A stretch of DNA of 64,000 nucleotides from Saccharothrix longispora (GTDB lineage: Bacteria > Actinomycetota > Actinomycetes > Mycobacteriales > Pseudonocardiaceae). Under the pieces are notes generated by a model. That model did not search any database and was not told the DNA's origin. It saw only the letters and a program-made list of their open reading frames with translations. Location of the stretch: assembly GCF_030852425.1 (NCBI RefSeq), contig NZ_NSDM01000001.1:248001-312000 (forward strand), written 5' to 3'. Position 1 is the stretch's first letter. Each line of letters starts with the position of its first letter. This document shows positions 55,945-64,000 of the stretch, in pieces. The position numbers and the translations under genes are program-made.

Positions 55945-57263
55945 CGCTTCTCACCTTTGGGTTGCGTCGAATGGGGTGTGCTGACGGCGGACGGCGCCTG
56001 CGGGTCGAGCCCGAACAGCTCGCGCAGCGCCTCGGCGTAACCGGCGCCCCCGGGTGCCGCGGCCAGCTCCTTCACCCGCACGGTGGGGGTGTGCAGGAGC
56101 TTGTCCACGACCCGGCGCACGGTCTTCGCCAGTTCGTCGCGCACCGCGCCGTCCAGCTCGGGCAGCCGCGAGTCCAGTCGCAGCAGCTCGGCGTCGACGA
56201 CCTCGGCGGCCCGCTTGCGCAGTGCCGTCACGGTGGGCGTGACCCCGGCCGAGCGCTGCCCCGCCAGGTAGGCGCGGACCTCCTCGGCCACGATCTCCGC
56301 CGCGCGCAGCGCGTCCTGCCCGGTCGGGGCGTCGGACAGCCTGCGCTGGAGGGTCTCCAGGTCGACCACGCGGACGTTGTCGAGCAGCGTCGCGGCGGGG
56401 TCGACGTCCTTGGGCAGGCCGAGGTCGCAGACGACCAGCGGCTTGCCGGGTTCGCGGTCGCCGATCAGCTCGGCGCCCACGACCGTGTCGACGGAGCCGG
56501 TGCAGGCGAACAGCACGTCCGCGCCGGTGATCTCGTCGACCAGGTGGGCCAGGTCGGTGGAGCGGGCGGCCACGCCGTCCGCGCGCAGGGCGCCGGCCAG
56601 CCGCTCGCCGTTGGCGGCGGTGCGGTTGGCGATGGCGACCTCGCCGATGCCGGCGCGGCGCAGGTGCGCGGCGGCCAGGCCGCCCATCGAGCCGGCGCCC
56701 ACGATGACGGCCTTGCGGCCGGTCAGGCTCCCCAGGACGCCGGCGGCCTCGCCGAGGGCCTCGGACACGACGGACGAGCCCGCGTGGTCGATGCCGGTGT
56801 CGGTGTGGATGCGCTTGCCGACCCGCAGGGCGTGCTGGACCAGCTCGTGCAGCGTGCGCCCGACCACGCCCGCCTCGTCGGCGGCGTTGTAGGAGCCGCG
56901 CAGCTGGCCCAGGATCTGGGCCTCGCCGACGACCATGGAGTCGAGGCCGCCCGCCACGGAGAACAGGTGCTCGACCGCGGCGGCCGAGTAGTGCACGTAG
57001 AGGTGGTCGAACAGGTCGCCGGGCTCGGCGCCCGCCTGCTCGGCGAGCACCTCGACGACCTCGTTCATGCCGCCGTGGAAGGTCTCGACGACCGCGTAGA
57101 CCTCGACCCGGTTGCAGGTCGAGAGCAGCACGGCCTCGGACACGCTGGGCGACCGGAGGAGCCGGTCGAGGACCTTGGCGCGGTCCGCGTCGGCGACCGC
57201 GACGCGCTCCAGCACGGGGACGGGGGTGGTCCGGTGGGACAGACCGACGACGAGCACGCTCAT
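55941..57263 (-). CDS. hemA: glutamyl-tRNA reductase
   Basis: First enzyme of C5-pathway heme synthesis, reducing glutamyl-tRNA to glutamate-1-semialdehyde with NADPH; 440 aa. The N terminus [20 protein letters not shown] and the catalytic Cys in [17 protein letters not shown] near residue 50 are diagnostic. [20 protein letters not shown] is near 110-129 and the NADPH motif [20 protein letters not shown] near 187-206. ATG start 34 bases after the rex stop, so rex-hemA-hemC-hemD forms an operon as in Streptomyces coelicolor. Confidence 0.96.
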   Translation of the reverse strand: MSVLVVGLSHRTTPVPVLERVAVADADRAKVLDRLLRSPSVSEAVLLSTCNRVEVYAVVETFHGGMNEVVEVLAEQAGAEPGDLFDHLYVHYSAAAVEHLFSVAGGLDSMVVGEAQILGQLRGSYNAADEAGVVGRTLHELVQHALRVGKRIHTDTGIDHAGSSVVSEALGEAAGVLGSLTGRKAVIVGAGSMGGLAAAHLRRAGIGEVAIANRTAANGERLAGALRADGVAARSTDLAHLVDEITGADVLFACTGSVDTVVGAELIGDREPGKPLVVCDLGLPKDVDPAATLLDNVRVVDLETLQRRLSDAPTGQDALRAAEIVAEEVRAYLAGQRSAGVTPTVTALRKRAAEVVDAELLRLDSRLPELDGAVRDELAKTVRRVVDKLLHTPTVRVKELAAAPGGAGYAEALRELFGLDPQAPSAVSTPHSTQPKGEKR

Positions 57264-57297
57264 GCGGCCACCACCGGCCGGCTCGCTACCCGCACGA

Positions 57298-58068
57298 TCA
57301 CGGGCGAATCACCACCCCGTCCACTCCCACGCCGTTGACCACGTCACCGGCGGCCTCGTCCGCCCGTCGCGCGACGTGGAACGACAGGATCTGCATCTCG
57401 ACCGCCAGGTCGACCTTGCGCACCTCGACGTAGTCCGGGACCTGGAGCACGACGGGTGCGAAGTTCAGGATGCACTGAACACCCGCCGATACCAAACGGT
57501 CGCAGACGGCCTGAGCGGCCTGCGGCGGTGTCGCGATGACGCCGATCGACACCTCGCGCTCGGCGCAGACGGACGTGATGTCGTCGATGTGGTCGACGGG
57601 TATGCCGCCTACCGGCACTCCCGTGAGGTCCGGGTCGATGTCGAACAGCGCGGCGACCGGGAAACCGCGGCTGGGAAAACCGCCGTAATTCGCGAGCGCG
57701 TGACCAAGATTACCGATCCCGACGACCGCCACGGAGTGCTTGCGGGTGAGGCCGAGGATGCGCTCGATGTGGCTCACGAGCACCTCGACGTCGTAGCCGA
57801 CGCCGCGCGTGCCGTACGAGCCGATGTAGGAGAGGTCCTTGCGGAGCTTCGCCGAGTTCACCCCGGCCGCGCCCGCGAGCTCCTCGCTGGAGATGGTCGT
57901 CACCTGCTGCTCGACCATGCCGGACAGCACCCGGAGGTAGACCGCGAGCCGTGCGACCGCCGCCTCGGGGATGGCCCGGGCGCGCTCGCGGACCTCGGCG
58001 GTCGTCTCGGGAGCGGTCGCCTTCGGGCTGGTCACGACACCGTCACCCTGCCCCCGCCGATCCGCCAC
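57298..58068 (-). CDS. rex: redox-sensing transcriptional repressor Rex
   Basis: NADH/NAD+-sensing repressor of 256 aa. The winged helix spans about residues 30-95 ([40 protein letters not shown]) with the recognition segment [20 protein letters not shown]. The Rossmann domain has [19 protein letters not shown] near 110-128, [40 protein letters not shown] and [20 protein letters not shown], and a C-terminal swapped helix. I chose GTG 58068 because GAGGAG is seven bases upstream; ATG 58089 and GTG 58116 are longer options. The upstream region has a near-perfect Rex operator, implying autoregulation. Confidence 0.96.
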   Translation of the reverse strand: MADRRGQGDGVVTSPKATAPETTAEVRERARAIPEAAVARLAVYLRVLSGMVEQQVTTISSEELAGAAGVNSAKLRKDLSYIGSYGTRGVGYDVEVLVSHIERILGLTRKHSVAVVGIGNLGHALANYGGFPSRGFPVAALFDIDPDLTGVPVGGIPVDHIDDITSVCAEREVSIGVIATPPQAAQAVCDRLVSAGVQCILNFAPVVLQVPDYVEVRKVDLAVEMQILSFHVARRADEAAGDVVNGVGVDGVVIRP

Positions 58069-58144
58069 GCTGAGACTCCTCGACATCCGTCGCACCGACC
58101 CGCCGGGCACCGCCACCAGCGGGGTGATGCGACCACCGTACCGC

Positions 58145-58162
58145 TTGTGAACGCTTGCACAA
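58145..58162. promoter_or_regulatory. Rex operator upstream of rex (autoregulatory)
   Basis: TTGTGAACGCTTGCACAA matches TTGTGAA-N4-TTCACAA at 13 of 14 positions (one change, C-to-G context in the right arm, TGCACAA for TTCACAA). It lies 77-94 bases upstream of the rex start. It would place rex and hemACD under Rex control, as known in Streptomyces. Confidence 0.85.
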
Positions 58163-58247
58163 AGTTGGCGGACGGGACCGCTGTCGCCCGCGTCACCCCC
58201 GCGGAGGACGTGTCACCCGACCGCCGGCGCCCCCTCGCCGAAAAACA

Positions 58248-58291
58248 GGTGAGCCGCGCCTCCCCGCGGATACGGGGGGACGCGGCTCACC
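58248..58291 (-). terminator. intrinsic terminator with U-run downstream of fasciclin gene
   Basis: GGTGAGCCGCG pairs with CGCGGCTCACC around a partly paired G/C-rich loop. On the minus strand it is followed by TGTTTTTCGG, a real U-run, which is uncommon in this window. It isolates rex from read-through. Confidence 0.85.
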
Positions 58292-58380
58292 TCCGGGTGA
58301 ATTCCCGATGTCATTCCTACGGCCCGTCGGAAAATCCGCCGTGCGAAATGCGCGGTGCGGAATCCGACCGGGGTGGGGCG

Positions 58381-58414
58381 GTGGGAGCGGCCCGATCCGC
58401 CGGGCCGCTCCCAC
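58381..58414 (-). terminator. hairpin directly downstream of fasciclin gene
   Basis: Perfect 14-base stem (GTGGGAGCGGCCCG with CGGGCCGCTCCCAC), 6-base loop, 15 bases past the fasciclin stop. No U-run; acts in tandem with the hairpin at 58248-58291. Confidence 0.8.
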
Positions 58415-58429
58415 CTGGTCCGCTGCCGG

Positions 58430-59098
58430 TCAGGCGGCCGGCGGGGTCAGCACCTCGCCGATGACGAACACGGTGGCGTTCGCGGTCGGGATGTTGCCGC
58501 ACAGCACCGGGGCGCCGTTGACGGTCATCGCCTCGCCGGTGCCGGCGATGGTGAGCTGCTTGCCCTGGAGCGAGTCGACGGAGCCCGCGGACTCCAGGCC
58601 CTTGGCGTCGTAGCGCTTGCCGACGACGTGGTACTTCAGGATGTCGCCCAGCACGGCCGGCCGGCCCGCCAGCTCCGCGAACTTCGCGTCGCCCAGCGCG
58701 GCGAACGCGGGGTCGGCCGGCGCGAAGACGGTGATCGCCTCCTGCGAGTTGAGCGTGTCGACCAGGCCCGCGGCCTGCACGGCCGCCACCAGCTTGGTGA
58801 GCAGCGGGTTGTTGGACGCGGCGGTGGCGACCGGGTCGGACACCATGCCCTGCAGCGAGCCCTTGTCCGCCGGGTCGCCGGGCACCTGCGCGCAGCCGGC
58901 GCCGAACACGTCCGTGGTCTGCGTGACGCCGTCGCCGCCCGAGGCCATCGGGGCGGACGAGCCGGGGGCCATCGTGGTGGTCGTCTCGGCGGCGGCGCTG
59001 CTGGTGCCGGAGGACGCGGTGTCGCTGCCACCGCAGGCGGTGACCGACAGGGCGGCGGCGGCGATGGCACCGATCATGGCGAGCTTGGGGTTCCGCAC
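58430..59098 (-). CDS. fasciclin-domain lipoprotein (MPT70/MPT83-like)
   Basis: Exported lipoprotein of 222 aa. The lipobox LSVTACGGSD places the lipid-modified Cys at residue 22. A Ser/Thr/Ala-rich spacer of about 40 residues leads to one fasciclin (FAS1) domain from about 85: ASNNPLLTKLVAAVQAAGLV, SQEAITVFAPADPAFAALGD, ILKYHVVGKRYDAKGL and the last strand NATVFVIGEVLTPPA. Fasciclin lipoproteins are surface proteins often coded beside SigK-type regulators and sulfite-oxidase-like enzymes; the latter is the upstream neighbour here. Confidence 0.88.
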   Translation of the reverse strand: MRNPKLAMIGAIAAAALSVTACGGSDTASSGTSSAAAETTTTMAPGSSAPMASGGDGVTQTTDVFGAGCAQVPGDPADKGSLQGMVSDPVATAASNNPLLTKLVAAVQAAGLVDTLNSQEAITVFAPADPAFAALGDAKFAELAGRPAVLGDILKYHVVGKRYDAKGLESAGSVDSLQGKQLTIAGTGEAMTVNGAPVLCGNIPTANATVFVIGEVLTPPAA

Positions 59099-59176
59099 AG
59101 CGGATCACTCCTCGTTTTTGCCGGGTTCGGTAGTCACTAAGACGTTCGAACCACTCGCCGATCCGGTTCGACCGAA

Positions 59177-60799
59177 TCACTCGATCGTGAAAAAAACCGA
59201 GTGCCAGCCGGTCGCGCCGTCGGGAACGGGGGCCACGCGGGCCTGTGGCTGCGTGACACCGTCCGCGTCCGTGGCGCGCACCTCGACCAGGTGACCGCCC
59301 GGCGGCAGGTCCAGCTCGGCCCGCCACATCCGCCAGGTCGAGCCGTTGACCTCCTCCGCCAGCTGCGCCGTCTGCCACGGCCCGCCGTCGGAGCGCAGCT
59401 CGACCTTGCCGACGCCCGTGGGCTGCGCCCAGGCCACGCCGGTGACCACGACCCTGCCGGTGACCGTGGAGAGGCCCTTGGGGCTGTCGATGCGGGACAT
59501 GACCTTGATCGGCCCCCGCTCGCCCCAGCCGCGCTCCAGCCAGTACGCCTTCCGGGCGGCGAACGTGGTCAGCTCCAGGTCGACGACCCACTTGGTGGCC
59601 GACACGTAGCCGTAGAGGCCGGGCACGACGAGGCGGGCCGGGAAGCCGTGCTCCAGGGGCAGCGGCTCGCCGTTCATGGCGAGGGCGACGAGGGCGCCGC
59701 GGTCCTCCTCCATCACGACGTCGACCGGGCTGCCCGCGGTCCAGCCGTCGGCGCTGGTGGAGAGCAGCTGGTCCGCGCCGTCCCGCACGCCCGCCTCCCG
59801 CAGCACGTCGCGCAGCGGGACGCCGACGAAGTTCGCGGTGGACACGTACGGGCCGCCGACCTCGTTGGACACGCAGGTCATCGTGATCGTGCGCTCGACC
59901 AGGTCGCGGCGGCGCAGGTCGTCGTAGCGGAGGTTCAGCTCGCGGTCGACCATGCCGTGCACGCGCAGCACCCAGTCCTCGGCGCGCACGCGCGGGACGC
60001 TCAGGGCGGTGTCGACGCGGTAGAAGTCCCGGTTGGGGGTGATGAAGCCCGGCGTGCCCTCACCGGCGAAGTCGGCGGTGGCGGGGATCGGCGGGGCCGG
60101 CCGGGCGGGGGTGAGGTCGCCGACGGCGCGGCGCGACGCCTCCACGTCCACGCGGGTGGCCAGGAGCTGCCCGCCCGCGCCCGCGACGGCCGCGCCGACC
60201 GCCGTGGCGCCCGAGGCGATGAGGAACCGCCGCCTGCCCTCGGAGTCGACGCCGGCGCGGCGCGCGTCGGCGTCGGTCCCGGCGGACCCGGTCGCATCGG
60301 GTCCGGTCGCATCGGGTCCGGTCGCATCGGGTCCGGTCGCATCGGGTCCGGTCGCGGTCGCGGGTCCGGCGGAGGCGCGCAGGGCGCGGGCGTGCAGGGC
60401 GCGGAACACCGCGACGCCCACCACCAGGCTCGCGATCGGTGCCAGGACGCCCAGCTGCCCCAGGTCCGGCCGGTACACCACCGCCGCGACGCCGAGCAGG
60501 CCCAGCACGACGGCGAGCACCGTGCCGGGCAGCGGGGAGCGGCGCGACAGCAGGCCCGCCACCAGCGCCGCGACCACCAGGACCACCGCCATGCCGAGCA
60601 GCAGCACGAGCTTGTCGTGCGTGCCGAACGTGCGGACGGCGAAGTCCTTGACCGGGCTCGGCGTGAAGTCGATCGCCGTGTTGCCGACCGCGAGGAACGG
60701 CGACGCCGGCGGCCCCACCAGCGCCGCGACCAGGTGTCCGGCCGCCAGGGCGGCGGCCACTCCGAGCAGTCCGACGAGTGCGGCGGTCCAGCGCTTCAT
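59177..60799 (-). CDS. membrane-anchored sulfite-oxidase-family molybdopterin oxidoreductase
   Basis: Protein of 540 aa. The first 145 residues hold four membrane helices (WTAALVGLLGVAAALAAGHL, LVLLLGMAVVLVVAALVAGL, TVLAVVLGLLGVAAVVYRPD and VLAPIASLVVGVAVFRALHA), then a TGPDA repeat linker, then RRRFLIASGATAVGAAVAGA, which looks like a Tat-type segment. The catalytic domain from about 240 has the molybdenum-ligating Cys in TMTCVSNEVGGPYVSTANF near 308, and VPGLYGYVSATKWVVDLEL near 404. A C-terminal dimerisation domain follows (WAQPTGVGKVELRSDGGPW). Electron acceptor unknown. Confidence 0.88.
   Translation of the reverse strand: MKRWTAALVGLLGVAAALAAGHLVAALVGPPASPFLAVGNTAIDFTPSPVKDFAVRTFGTHDKLVLLLGMAVVLVVAALVAGLLSRRSPLPGTVLAVVLGLLGVAAVVYRPDLGQLGVLAPIASLVVGVAVFRALHARALRASAGPATATGPDATGPDATGPDATGPDATGSAGTDADARRAGVDSEGRRRFLIASGATAVGAAVAGAGGQLLATRVDVEASRRAVGDLTPARPAPPIPATADFAGEGTPGFITPNRDFYRVDTALSVPRVRAEDWVLRVHGMVDRELNLRYDDLRRRDLVERTITMTCVSNEVGGPYVSTANFVGVPLRDVLREAGVRDGADQLLSTSADGWTAGSPVDVVMEEDRGALVALAMNGEPLPLEHGFPARLVVPGLYGYVSATKWVVDLELTTFAARKAYWLERGWGERGPIKVMSRIDSPKGLSTVTGRVVVTGVAWAQPTGVGKVELRSDGGPWQTAQLAEEVNGSTWRMWRAELDLPPGGHLVEVRATDADGVTQPQARVAPVPDGATGWHSVFFTIE
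60290..60349. repeat. 15-base tandem repeat in the molybdoenzyme gene
   Basis: Four perfect consecutive copies of GGTCGCATCGGGTCC plus a partial fifth. They encode TGPDA units in the linker between the membrane anchor and the catalytic domain, so copy number changes by whole units would keep the frame. Confidence 0.92.
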
Positions 60800-60860
60800 G
60801 GGAGGTATTCGACACCCGCGCCCGACCGGTTCACCGAAACCGTAAGCGGCCGGTAACCGG

Positions 60861-60878
60861 GCCCCGCCCGGGCGGGGC
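60861..60878 (-). terminator. terminator-like palindrome downstream of glutaredoxin-like gene
   Basis: GCCCCGCCCGGGCGGGGC is a perfect 18-base palindrome 25 bases past the stop of the glutaredoxin-like gene. Very short loop; G/C-rich flanks. Confidence 0.5.
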
Positions 60879-60902
60879 GGTCCCGGGCGGGTCGGCGCGC
60901 GT

Positions 60903-61139
60903 TCAGGCGAGCGCCGCCCGCAGCCGGTCCTCCTCGACCGACCAGTACCCGTGCTCCTCGCCGTCGACCAGGATCACCGGCACCCGGTCGCCGTACTCGG
61001 CGCGCAGCTCGCGGTCGGCGTCGACGTCCTGGACGTCCCACGGGACGCCCAGCTCACCGCAGATCCGCTCCAGGTCCGCCCTGGCCCGCTCGCAGGCGTG
61101 GCAGTCGACCCGGCTCATCAACGTGACGTGGTGGCTCAC
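60903..61139 (-). CDS. glutaredoxin family protein
   Basis: Small thioredoxin-fold protein of 78 aa. The redox motif C13-H-A-C16 sits in LMSRVDCHACERARADLERI, and the cis-Pro is in DRVPVILVDGEEHGYWSVEE near residue 54. The equivalent gene in Mycobacterium (Rv0508) is next to hemA, but here the fasciclin and molybdoenzyme genes intervene. ATG start, 34 bases after the acyl-CoA ligase stop. Confidence 0.88.
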   Translation of the reverse strand: MSHHVTLMSRVDCHACERARADLERICGELGVPWDVQDVDADRELRAEYGDRVPVILVDGEEHGYWSVEEDRLRAALA

Positions 61140-61173
61140 GCGTCCAGGCTAGAGCCCGTCGGCGGCGGCCCCG

Positions 61174-62679
61174 TCAGGACAGGGGCAGCCGCAGCCGGGC
61201 CCGCGCCAGCTTCCCGGTCGGCGAGTGCGGCAGGGCGTCGGCGAACTCCACCACGGTCGGCACCTTGAACTTCGCCAGCCGCGCCGCGCAGTGCTCCCGC
61301 ACCTCGTCCTCGGTCAGCCCGCTGCCCTCGGCGCGCACCAGCACGACCTTCACCGACTCGCCGGTGCGCTCGTCGGGCACGCCGACCGCCGCCGCCTCGG
61401 CCACCCCGTCCAGCTCGCCCACCACCTGCTCGACCTCGTGCGGGTAGACGTTGAAGCCGTTGACGATGATCAGGTCGCCCGCCCGGTCCACCAGGTGCAG
61501 GTCGCCGTCCTCGTCGAGGTAGCCGACGTCGCCGGTGCGGAACCAGCCGTCGGCGTCCGGGCCGTGCGCCCCGTCCGGCCAGTAGCCGCTGAACAGGTTG
61601 TCGCCCTTCGCGGCGACCAGGCCGGTGCCGGGCTCGTCCTCGTCCAGGTCGAGCGGGCGGCCGTCGGTGTCGACCAGCCGCACCTGCACGCCGGGCAGCG
61701 CGCGGCCGACCGAGCCGGGCTTGGGCGTCCCGCCGGCGAGGGTGCTGGTGAGCACCGGGCCGGTCTCGGTGAGGCCGTAGCCCTCGTAGACGGGCAGGCC
61801 GACGACCCCGCGCACGGCGTCGAGCACGCCGGGCGCGAGCGGCGCGGCGCCGGAGGTGAACAGCCGCACGGTCGCGAGGTCCTCGCGGAGCCGCTCGGCG
61901 GGCTGGGCCAGGATCGCCGAGTACATCGGGGGCACGCCGACGAGCGTGGTCACCCGGTGCTCGCGGATCGCGGTGAGCGCCTGGTCGGGGTCGAACCGCT
62001 CCAGCAGCACGGCCGTCGCGCCCGCGCCCGCCACCTGGAAGAGGCCGGGGCCGAGGCCGTAGACGTGGAACAGGGGCAGCGCGAGCAGCACCCGGTCGCC
62101 CGCGGTGACCGGGGCGGGCCGCAGGGCCGCGCACTGCTCGACGTTGGCCAGCAGCGCCCGGTGCGACAGCATCGCGCCGCGCGGCGAACCGGACGTGCCG
62201 GAGGTGTAGCCGAGGACGGCCAGGTCCTCGCCGGAGCCGATCGCGGCGAACTCCCCCGCGCCGCCCTCCCCGGTGGGCTCCGGGGTCGGCTCGGGCAGCA
62301 CCTCGGCGTCGCTGCCGCCGCCGTCGCCGATCAGCAGCCGCGCGCCGCTGTCGGCCACGAGGCGCTGGAGCTCGCGGGCGGGCTGGCCCGGACCGGCGGG
62401 CACCACGACGCCGCCGGCGCGCAGCACGCCGAACACGGCGACGCAGAACGCGGGGCCGGTGGGCATCCGCACGACCACCCGGTCGCCGGGCTCGACACCC
62501 GCTCGGACCAACCGGTGCGCCTCGGCGTCCACGGCGGCGTCCAGCTCCGCCCAGGTGACGCTGTTCGCAGTCGTGACATCGACCAGTGCGACGTGCTTGG
62601 GTCCACGGTGCGCGGAGGCGCGGACCAGGTCGGCGACGTTGCGGGCGGAAGCGGCCAACTCGACCTCCTGGGGAACCAC
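61174..62679 (-). CDS. AMP-forming acyl-CoA ligase
   Basis: ANL-superfamily ligase of 501 aa that probably activates a fatty or aromatic acid to its CoA ester. The P-loop VLGYTSGTSGSPRGAMLSHR is near residues 153-172, the motif PVYEGYGLTETGPVLTSTLA near 293-312, the core motif GWFRTGDVGYLDEDGDLHLV near 380-399, DLIIVNGFNVYPHEVEQVVG near 404-423, and the catalytic Lys in LPHSPTGKLARARL near 493. The substrate is not readable. ATG start. Divergent from the sigma factor gene. Confidence 0.88.
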   Translation of the reverse strand: MVPQEVELAASARNVADLVRASAHRGPKHVALVDVTTANSVTWAELDAAVDAEAHRLVRAGVEPGDRVVVRMPTGPAFCVAVFGVLRAGGVVVPAGPGQPARELQRLVADSGARLLIGDGGGSDAEVLPEPTPEPTGEGGAGEFAAIGSGEDLAVLGYTSGTSGSPRGAMLSHRALLANVEQCAALRPAPVTAGDRVLLALPLFHVYGLGPGLFQVAGAGATAVLLERFDPDQALTAIREHRVTTLVGVPPMYSAILAQPAERLREDLATVRLFTSGAAPLAPGVLDAVRGVVGLPVYEGYGLTETGPVLTSTLAGGTPKPGSVGRALPGVQVRLVDTDGRPLDLDEDEPGTGLVAAKGDNLFSGYWPDGAHGPDADGWFRTGDVGYLDEDGDLHLVDRAGDLIIVNGFNVYPHEVEQVVGELDGVAEAAAVGVPDERTGESVKVVLVRAEGSGLTEDEVREHCAARLAKFKVPTVVEFADALPHSPTGKLARARLRLPLS

Positions 62680-62829
62680 GGCGTACCTCAGCGCAGTCTG
62701 TCACGTGCGGACGGCGGCGTGCAGTGCCGCCACCCGCATCGCAGGCCCGACCCCGTCCATCGTCACCTACTACGGAGTAACAAGACGTATGCTGCCGGCA
62801 CGGCGACTCTGTGGAGGTGCCGCGCGCCG

Positions 62830-63483
62830 ATGACCGCACGGGCACGCGAGAACCCCGTCCGAACCAACCGGACGCTCCGCTCACGGTGGAGCGCGGGAGG
62901 GCAGTCCAACACGATCGACAGCGTGGGGAGCAACGCGGCAGAGGAGCCGTGGGACCTCGTCCGTGCCGCGCAGGAGGGCGACACGGACGCGTTCGGCGCG
63001 CTCTACGACCGGTACGTCGACGTGGTGTACCGCTACGTGCTGTTCCGCGTGGGCGACCGGACGTTCGCCGAGGACGTGACCAGCGAGACCTTCCTGCGCG
63101 CCCTGCGCGGCATCCGCTCCATCAGCTACCAAGGCCGCGACGTGGGCGCCTGGTTCGTCACCATCGCCCGCAACATCGTCTTCGACCACGTGAAGTCCAG
63201 CCGCCACCGGCTGGAGGTGACCACGGCCGAGCTGACCGACAACCGCGAGGTCGCGGACGGTCCGGAGCAGGAGGTGCTGACCGGCGCGGCTAACGCCGAA
63301 CTGCTCCGCTGCGTCGCCCAGCTGGGTGACGACCAGCGGGAATGCATCACCCTGCGCTTCATCCAGGGCTTGTCCGTCGCCGAGACGGCCGCGAGGATGG
63401 GCCGCAACGAAGGCGCCGTCAAGGCCCTGCAGCACCGCGCGGTGCGCCGGTTGGCCCAACTGCTGCCAAACTGGCTGCGATGA
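62830..63483 (+). CDS. ECF sigma factor, BldN-like
   Basis: Sigma factor of 217 aa similar to Streptomyces BldN. After a basic N-terminal extension of about 40 residues, region 2 spans DAFGALYDRYVDVVYRYVLF, FAEDVTSETFLRALRGIRSI and GRDVGAWFVTIARNIVFDHV (about 55-125). SSRHRLEVTTAELTDNREVA links to region 4: ECITLRFIQGLSVAETAARM and GRNEGAVKALQHRAVRRLAQ (about 170-210). The long N-terminal extension and GRDVGAW match BldN. The downstream gene resembles its anti-sigma factor RsbN, which strengthens the call. ATG 62830 is the first reasonable start; GTG 62925 in region SNAAEEPW is possible. Confidence 0.85.
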   Translation: MTARARENPVRTNRTLRSRWSAGGQSNTIDSVGSNAAEEPWDLVRAAQEGDTDAFGALYDRYVDVVYRYVLFRVGDRTFAEDVTSETFLRALRGIRSISYQGRDVGAWFVTIARNIVFDHVKSSRHRLEVTTAELTDNREVADGPEQEVLTGAANAELLRCVAQLGDDQRECITLRFIQGLSVAETAARMGRNEGAVKALQHRAVRRLAQLLPNWLR

Positions 63484-63564
63484 TGACCACCGCACCGCAC
63501 CGGCACGCGTAACCCGGGACCGCCCGGTTCGTTAGCCGTTGCAGGATCGCTCGGACGGTGCGGG

Positions 63565-64000
63565 ATGGTGGGCAGAGGGATCACGCCGTTGTGGCGTCAC
63601 AGGCAGCGCGAGCAGTTCGCCCGCGCCGTCGACGCGCACCTCGGGGACGAACGCCCCGACGAGGCGCGGGACGAGGACGAGGCGTTCGCCGACGAGCTGG
63701 CCGTCGTGGCCCTGCTGCGGAAAGCCGCAGTCACCGCCGGGCCCGACGAGGAGACCAGGGCCAGGATGCGCGAGCGCGTCCTCGGCGCGAGCCCCCCGCC
63801 GCCCACCGGGGTCGACGTCGTCCGCCCGCACCGCGCCGGGGCGCGCGGCCGCTTGGCGGTCGCGCTGGTCGCCGCGCTGTGCCTGGTGTTCTCGCTCGCC
63901 GGGATGAGCCTCCTGCTGAGCCGCGACGCGCTGCCCGGCGACGCCCTCTACGGGGTGAAGCGGACCGCCGAGTCCGCCTCGCTCGGCCTGACCTTCGGCG
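63565..64000 (+). CDS. DUF5667 anti-sigma factor, RsbN-like (partial)
   Basis: First 145 residues of a protein cut by the right edge. Cytoplasmic N-terminal domain (WRHRQREQFARAVDAHLGDE, DEAFADELAVVALLRKAAVT, RMRERVLGASPPP) is followed by one membrane helix (LAVALVAALCLVFSLAGMSL near 104-123) and the DUF5667 signature LPGDALYGVKRTAESASLGL. This is the layout of RsbN, the transmembrane anti-sigma factor of BldN. ATG start 82 bases after the sigma gene; GTG at 63568 is an alternative. Confidence 0.85.
   Translation, partial: MVGRGITPLWRHRQREQFARAVDAHLGDERPDEARDEDEAFADELAVVALLRKAAVTAGPDEETRARMRERVLGASPPPPTGVDVVRPHRAGARGRLAVALVAALCLVFSLAGMSLLLSRDALPGDALYGVKRTAESASLGLTFG

Larger units (their letters stand above)
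58069..58429. other. rex promoter region and fasciclin gene terminators
   Basis: These 361 non-coding bases hold the rex leader, a Rex operator (58145-58162), a stretch without recognised signals (58163-58247), and two strong hairpins (58248-58291 and 58381-58414) that end the fasciclin transcript. Apparent reading frames here overlap the hairpins and lack ribosome sites. Confidence 0.7.

Noticed and set aside
53393..55984. 863-codon plus-strand frame opposite hemC and hemD
   Set aside because: The hem genes are unmistakable on the other strand; this frame has no recognisable domain and no start context.
58155..58613. 152-codon plus-strand frame between rex and the fasciclin gene
   Set aside because: It runs through two strong hairpins and antisense to the fasciclin gene; no ribosome site or similarity.

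Overview
The window is high-GC actinobacterial DNA, most likely from a filamentous member of the Pseudonocardiales (Saccharothrix/Actinosynnema/Lentzea type). The evidence is the strong G/C bias at third codon positions, frequent GTG starts, stop/start overlaps of ATGA and GTGA type, menaquinone as the quinone, developmental regulators (a BldC-type protein, a BldN-type sigma factor with an RsbN-type partner, a WhiJ/DUF397 pair), and gene order resembling, in inverted orientation, the hemA-hemCD-hemB-hemL-resABC-menA-menE-menB-menD-mgtA-menG-menJ region of Mycobacterium. I saw no rRNA, tRNA, CRISPR array or intact transposable element.

Layout. (1) 1-10627: complex I operon nuoABCDEFGHIJK, minus strand, cut in nuoK by the window edge. 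(2) 10628-15393: menJ, menG and two GT-B glycosyltransferases including mgtA, with a large inverted repeat between menJ and menG. (3) 15538-21280: an IMPase-family phosphatase, two hypothetical genes and the phenylacetyl-CoA epoxidase operon paaABCDE. (4) 21323-34213: menF, menD, menB, menE and menA, interrupted by an accessory island at 23063-26078 (WhiJ-like regulator, DUF397, small protein, deaminase-fold toxin-like protein with Imm1 immunity gene, and a gene fragment), an M1 peptidase and a secreted protein. (5) 34317-41334: a Cds1-like PLP enzyme, an ADP-ribosylglycohydrolase, a secreted S1 protease, PadR and Lrp regulators, BldC and a MinD/EspI-like ATPase. (6) 41512-48545: System II cytochrome c maturation (ccsB, resB, ccdA, resA), split by an M64 peptidase gene, then a histidine phosphatase and hemL. 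(7) 48557-58068: a run of small membrane-protein genes, four of them paralogous, then hemB and the rex-hemA-hemC-hemD(cobA) operon. (8) 58430-64000: fasciclin lipoprotein, sulfite-oxidase-type molybdoenzyme, glutaredoxin-like protein, acyl-CoA ligase, BldN-like sigma factor and partial RsbN-like anti-sigma factor.

How it works together. Much of the window builds one respiratory chain: NADH dehydrogenase, menaquinone and its saturation, heme, and cytochrome c maturation. The redox repressor Rex is encoded at 57298-58068, and Rex operators are visible: two perfect 18-mers upstream of nuoA, an imperfect one upstream of menJ, and a one-mismatch one upstream of rex itself. This suggests that the NADH/NAD+ ratio controls NADH dehydrogenase, menaquinone saturation and heme synthesis together. 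menC and a menH-type thioesterase were not seen in the window.

The accessory island is the most unusual part. It has lower GC than its surroundings and a deaminase-fold protein in which two of the three expected zinc ligands are replaced, although the Imm1 gene beside it looks intact.
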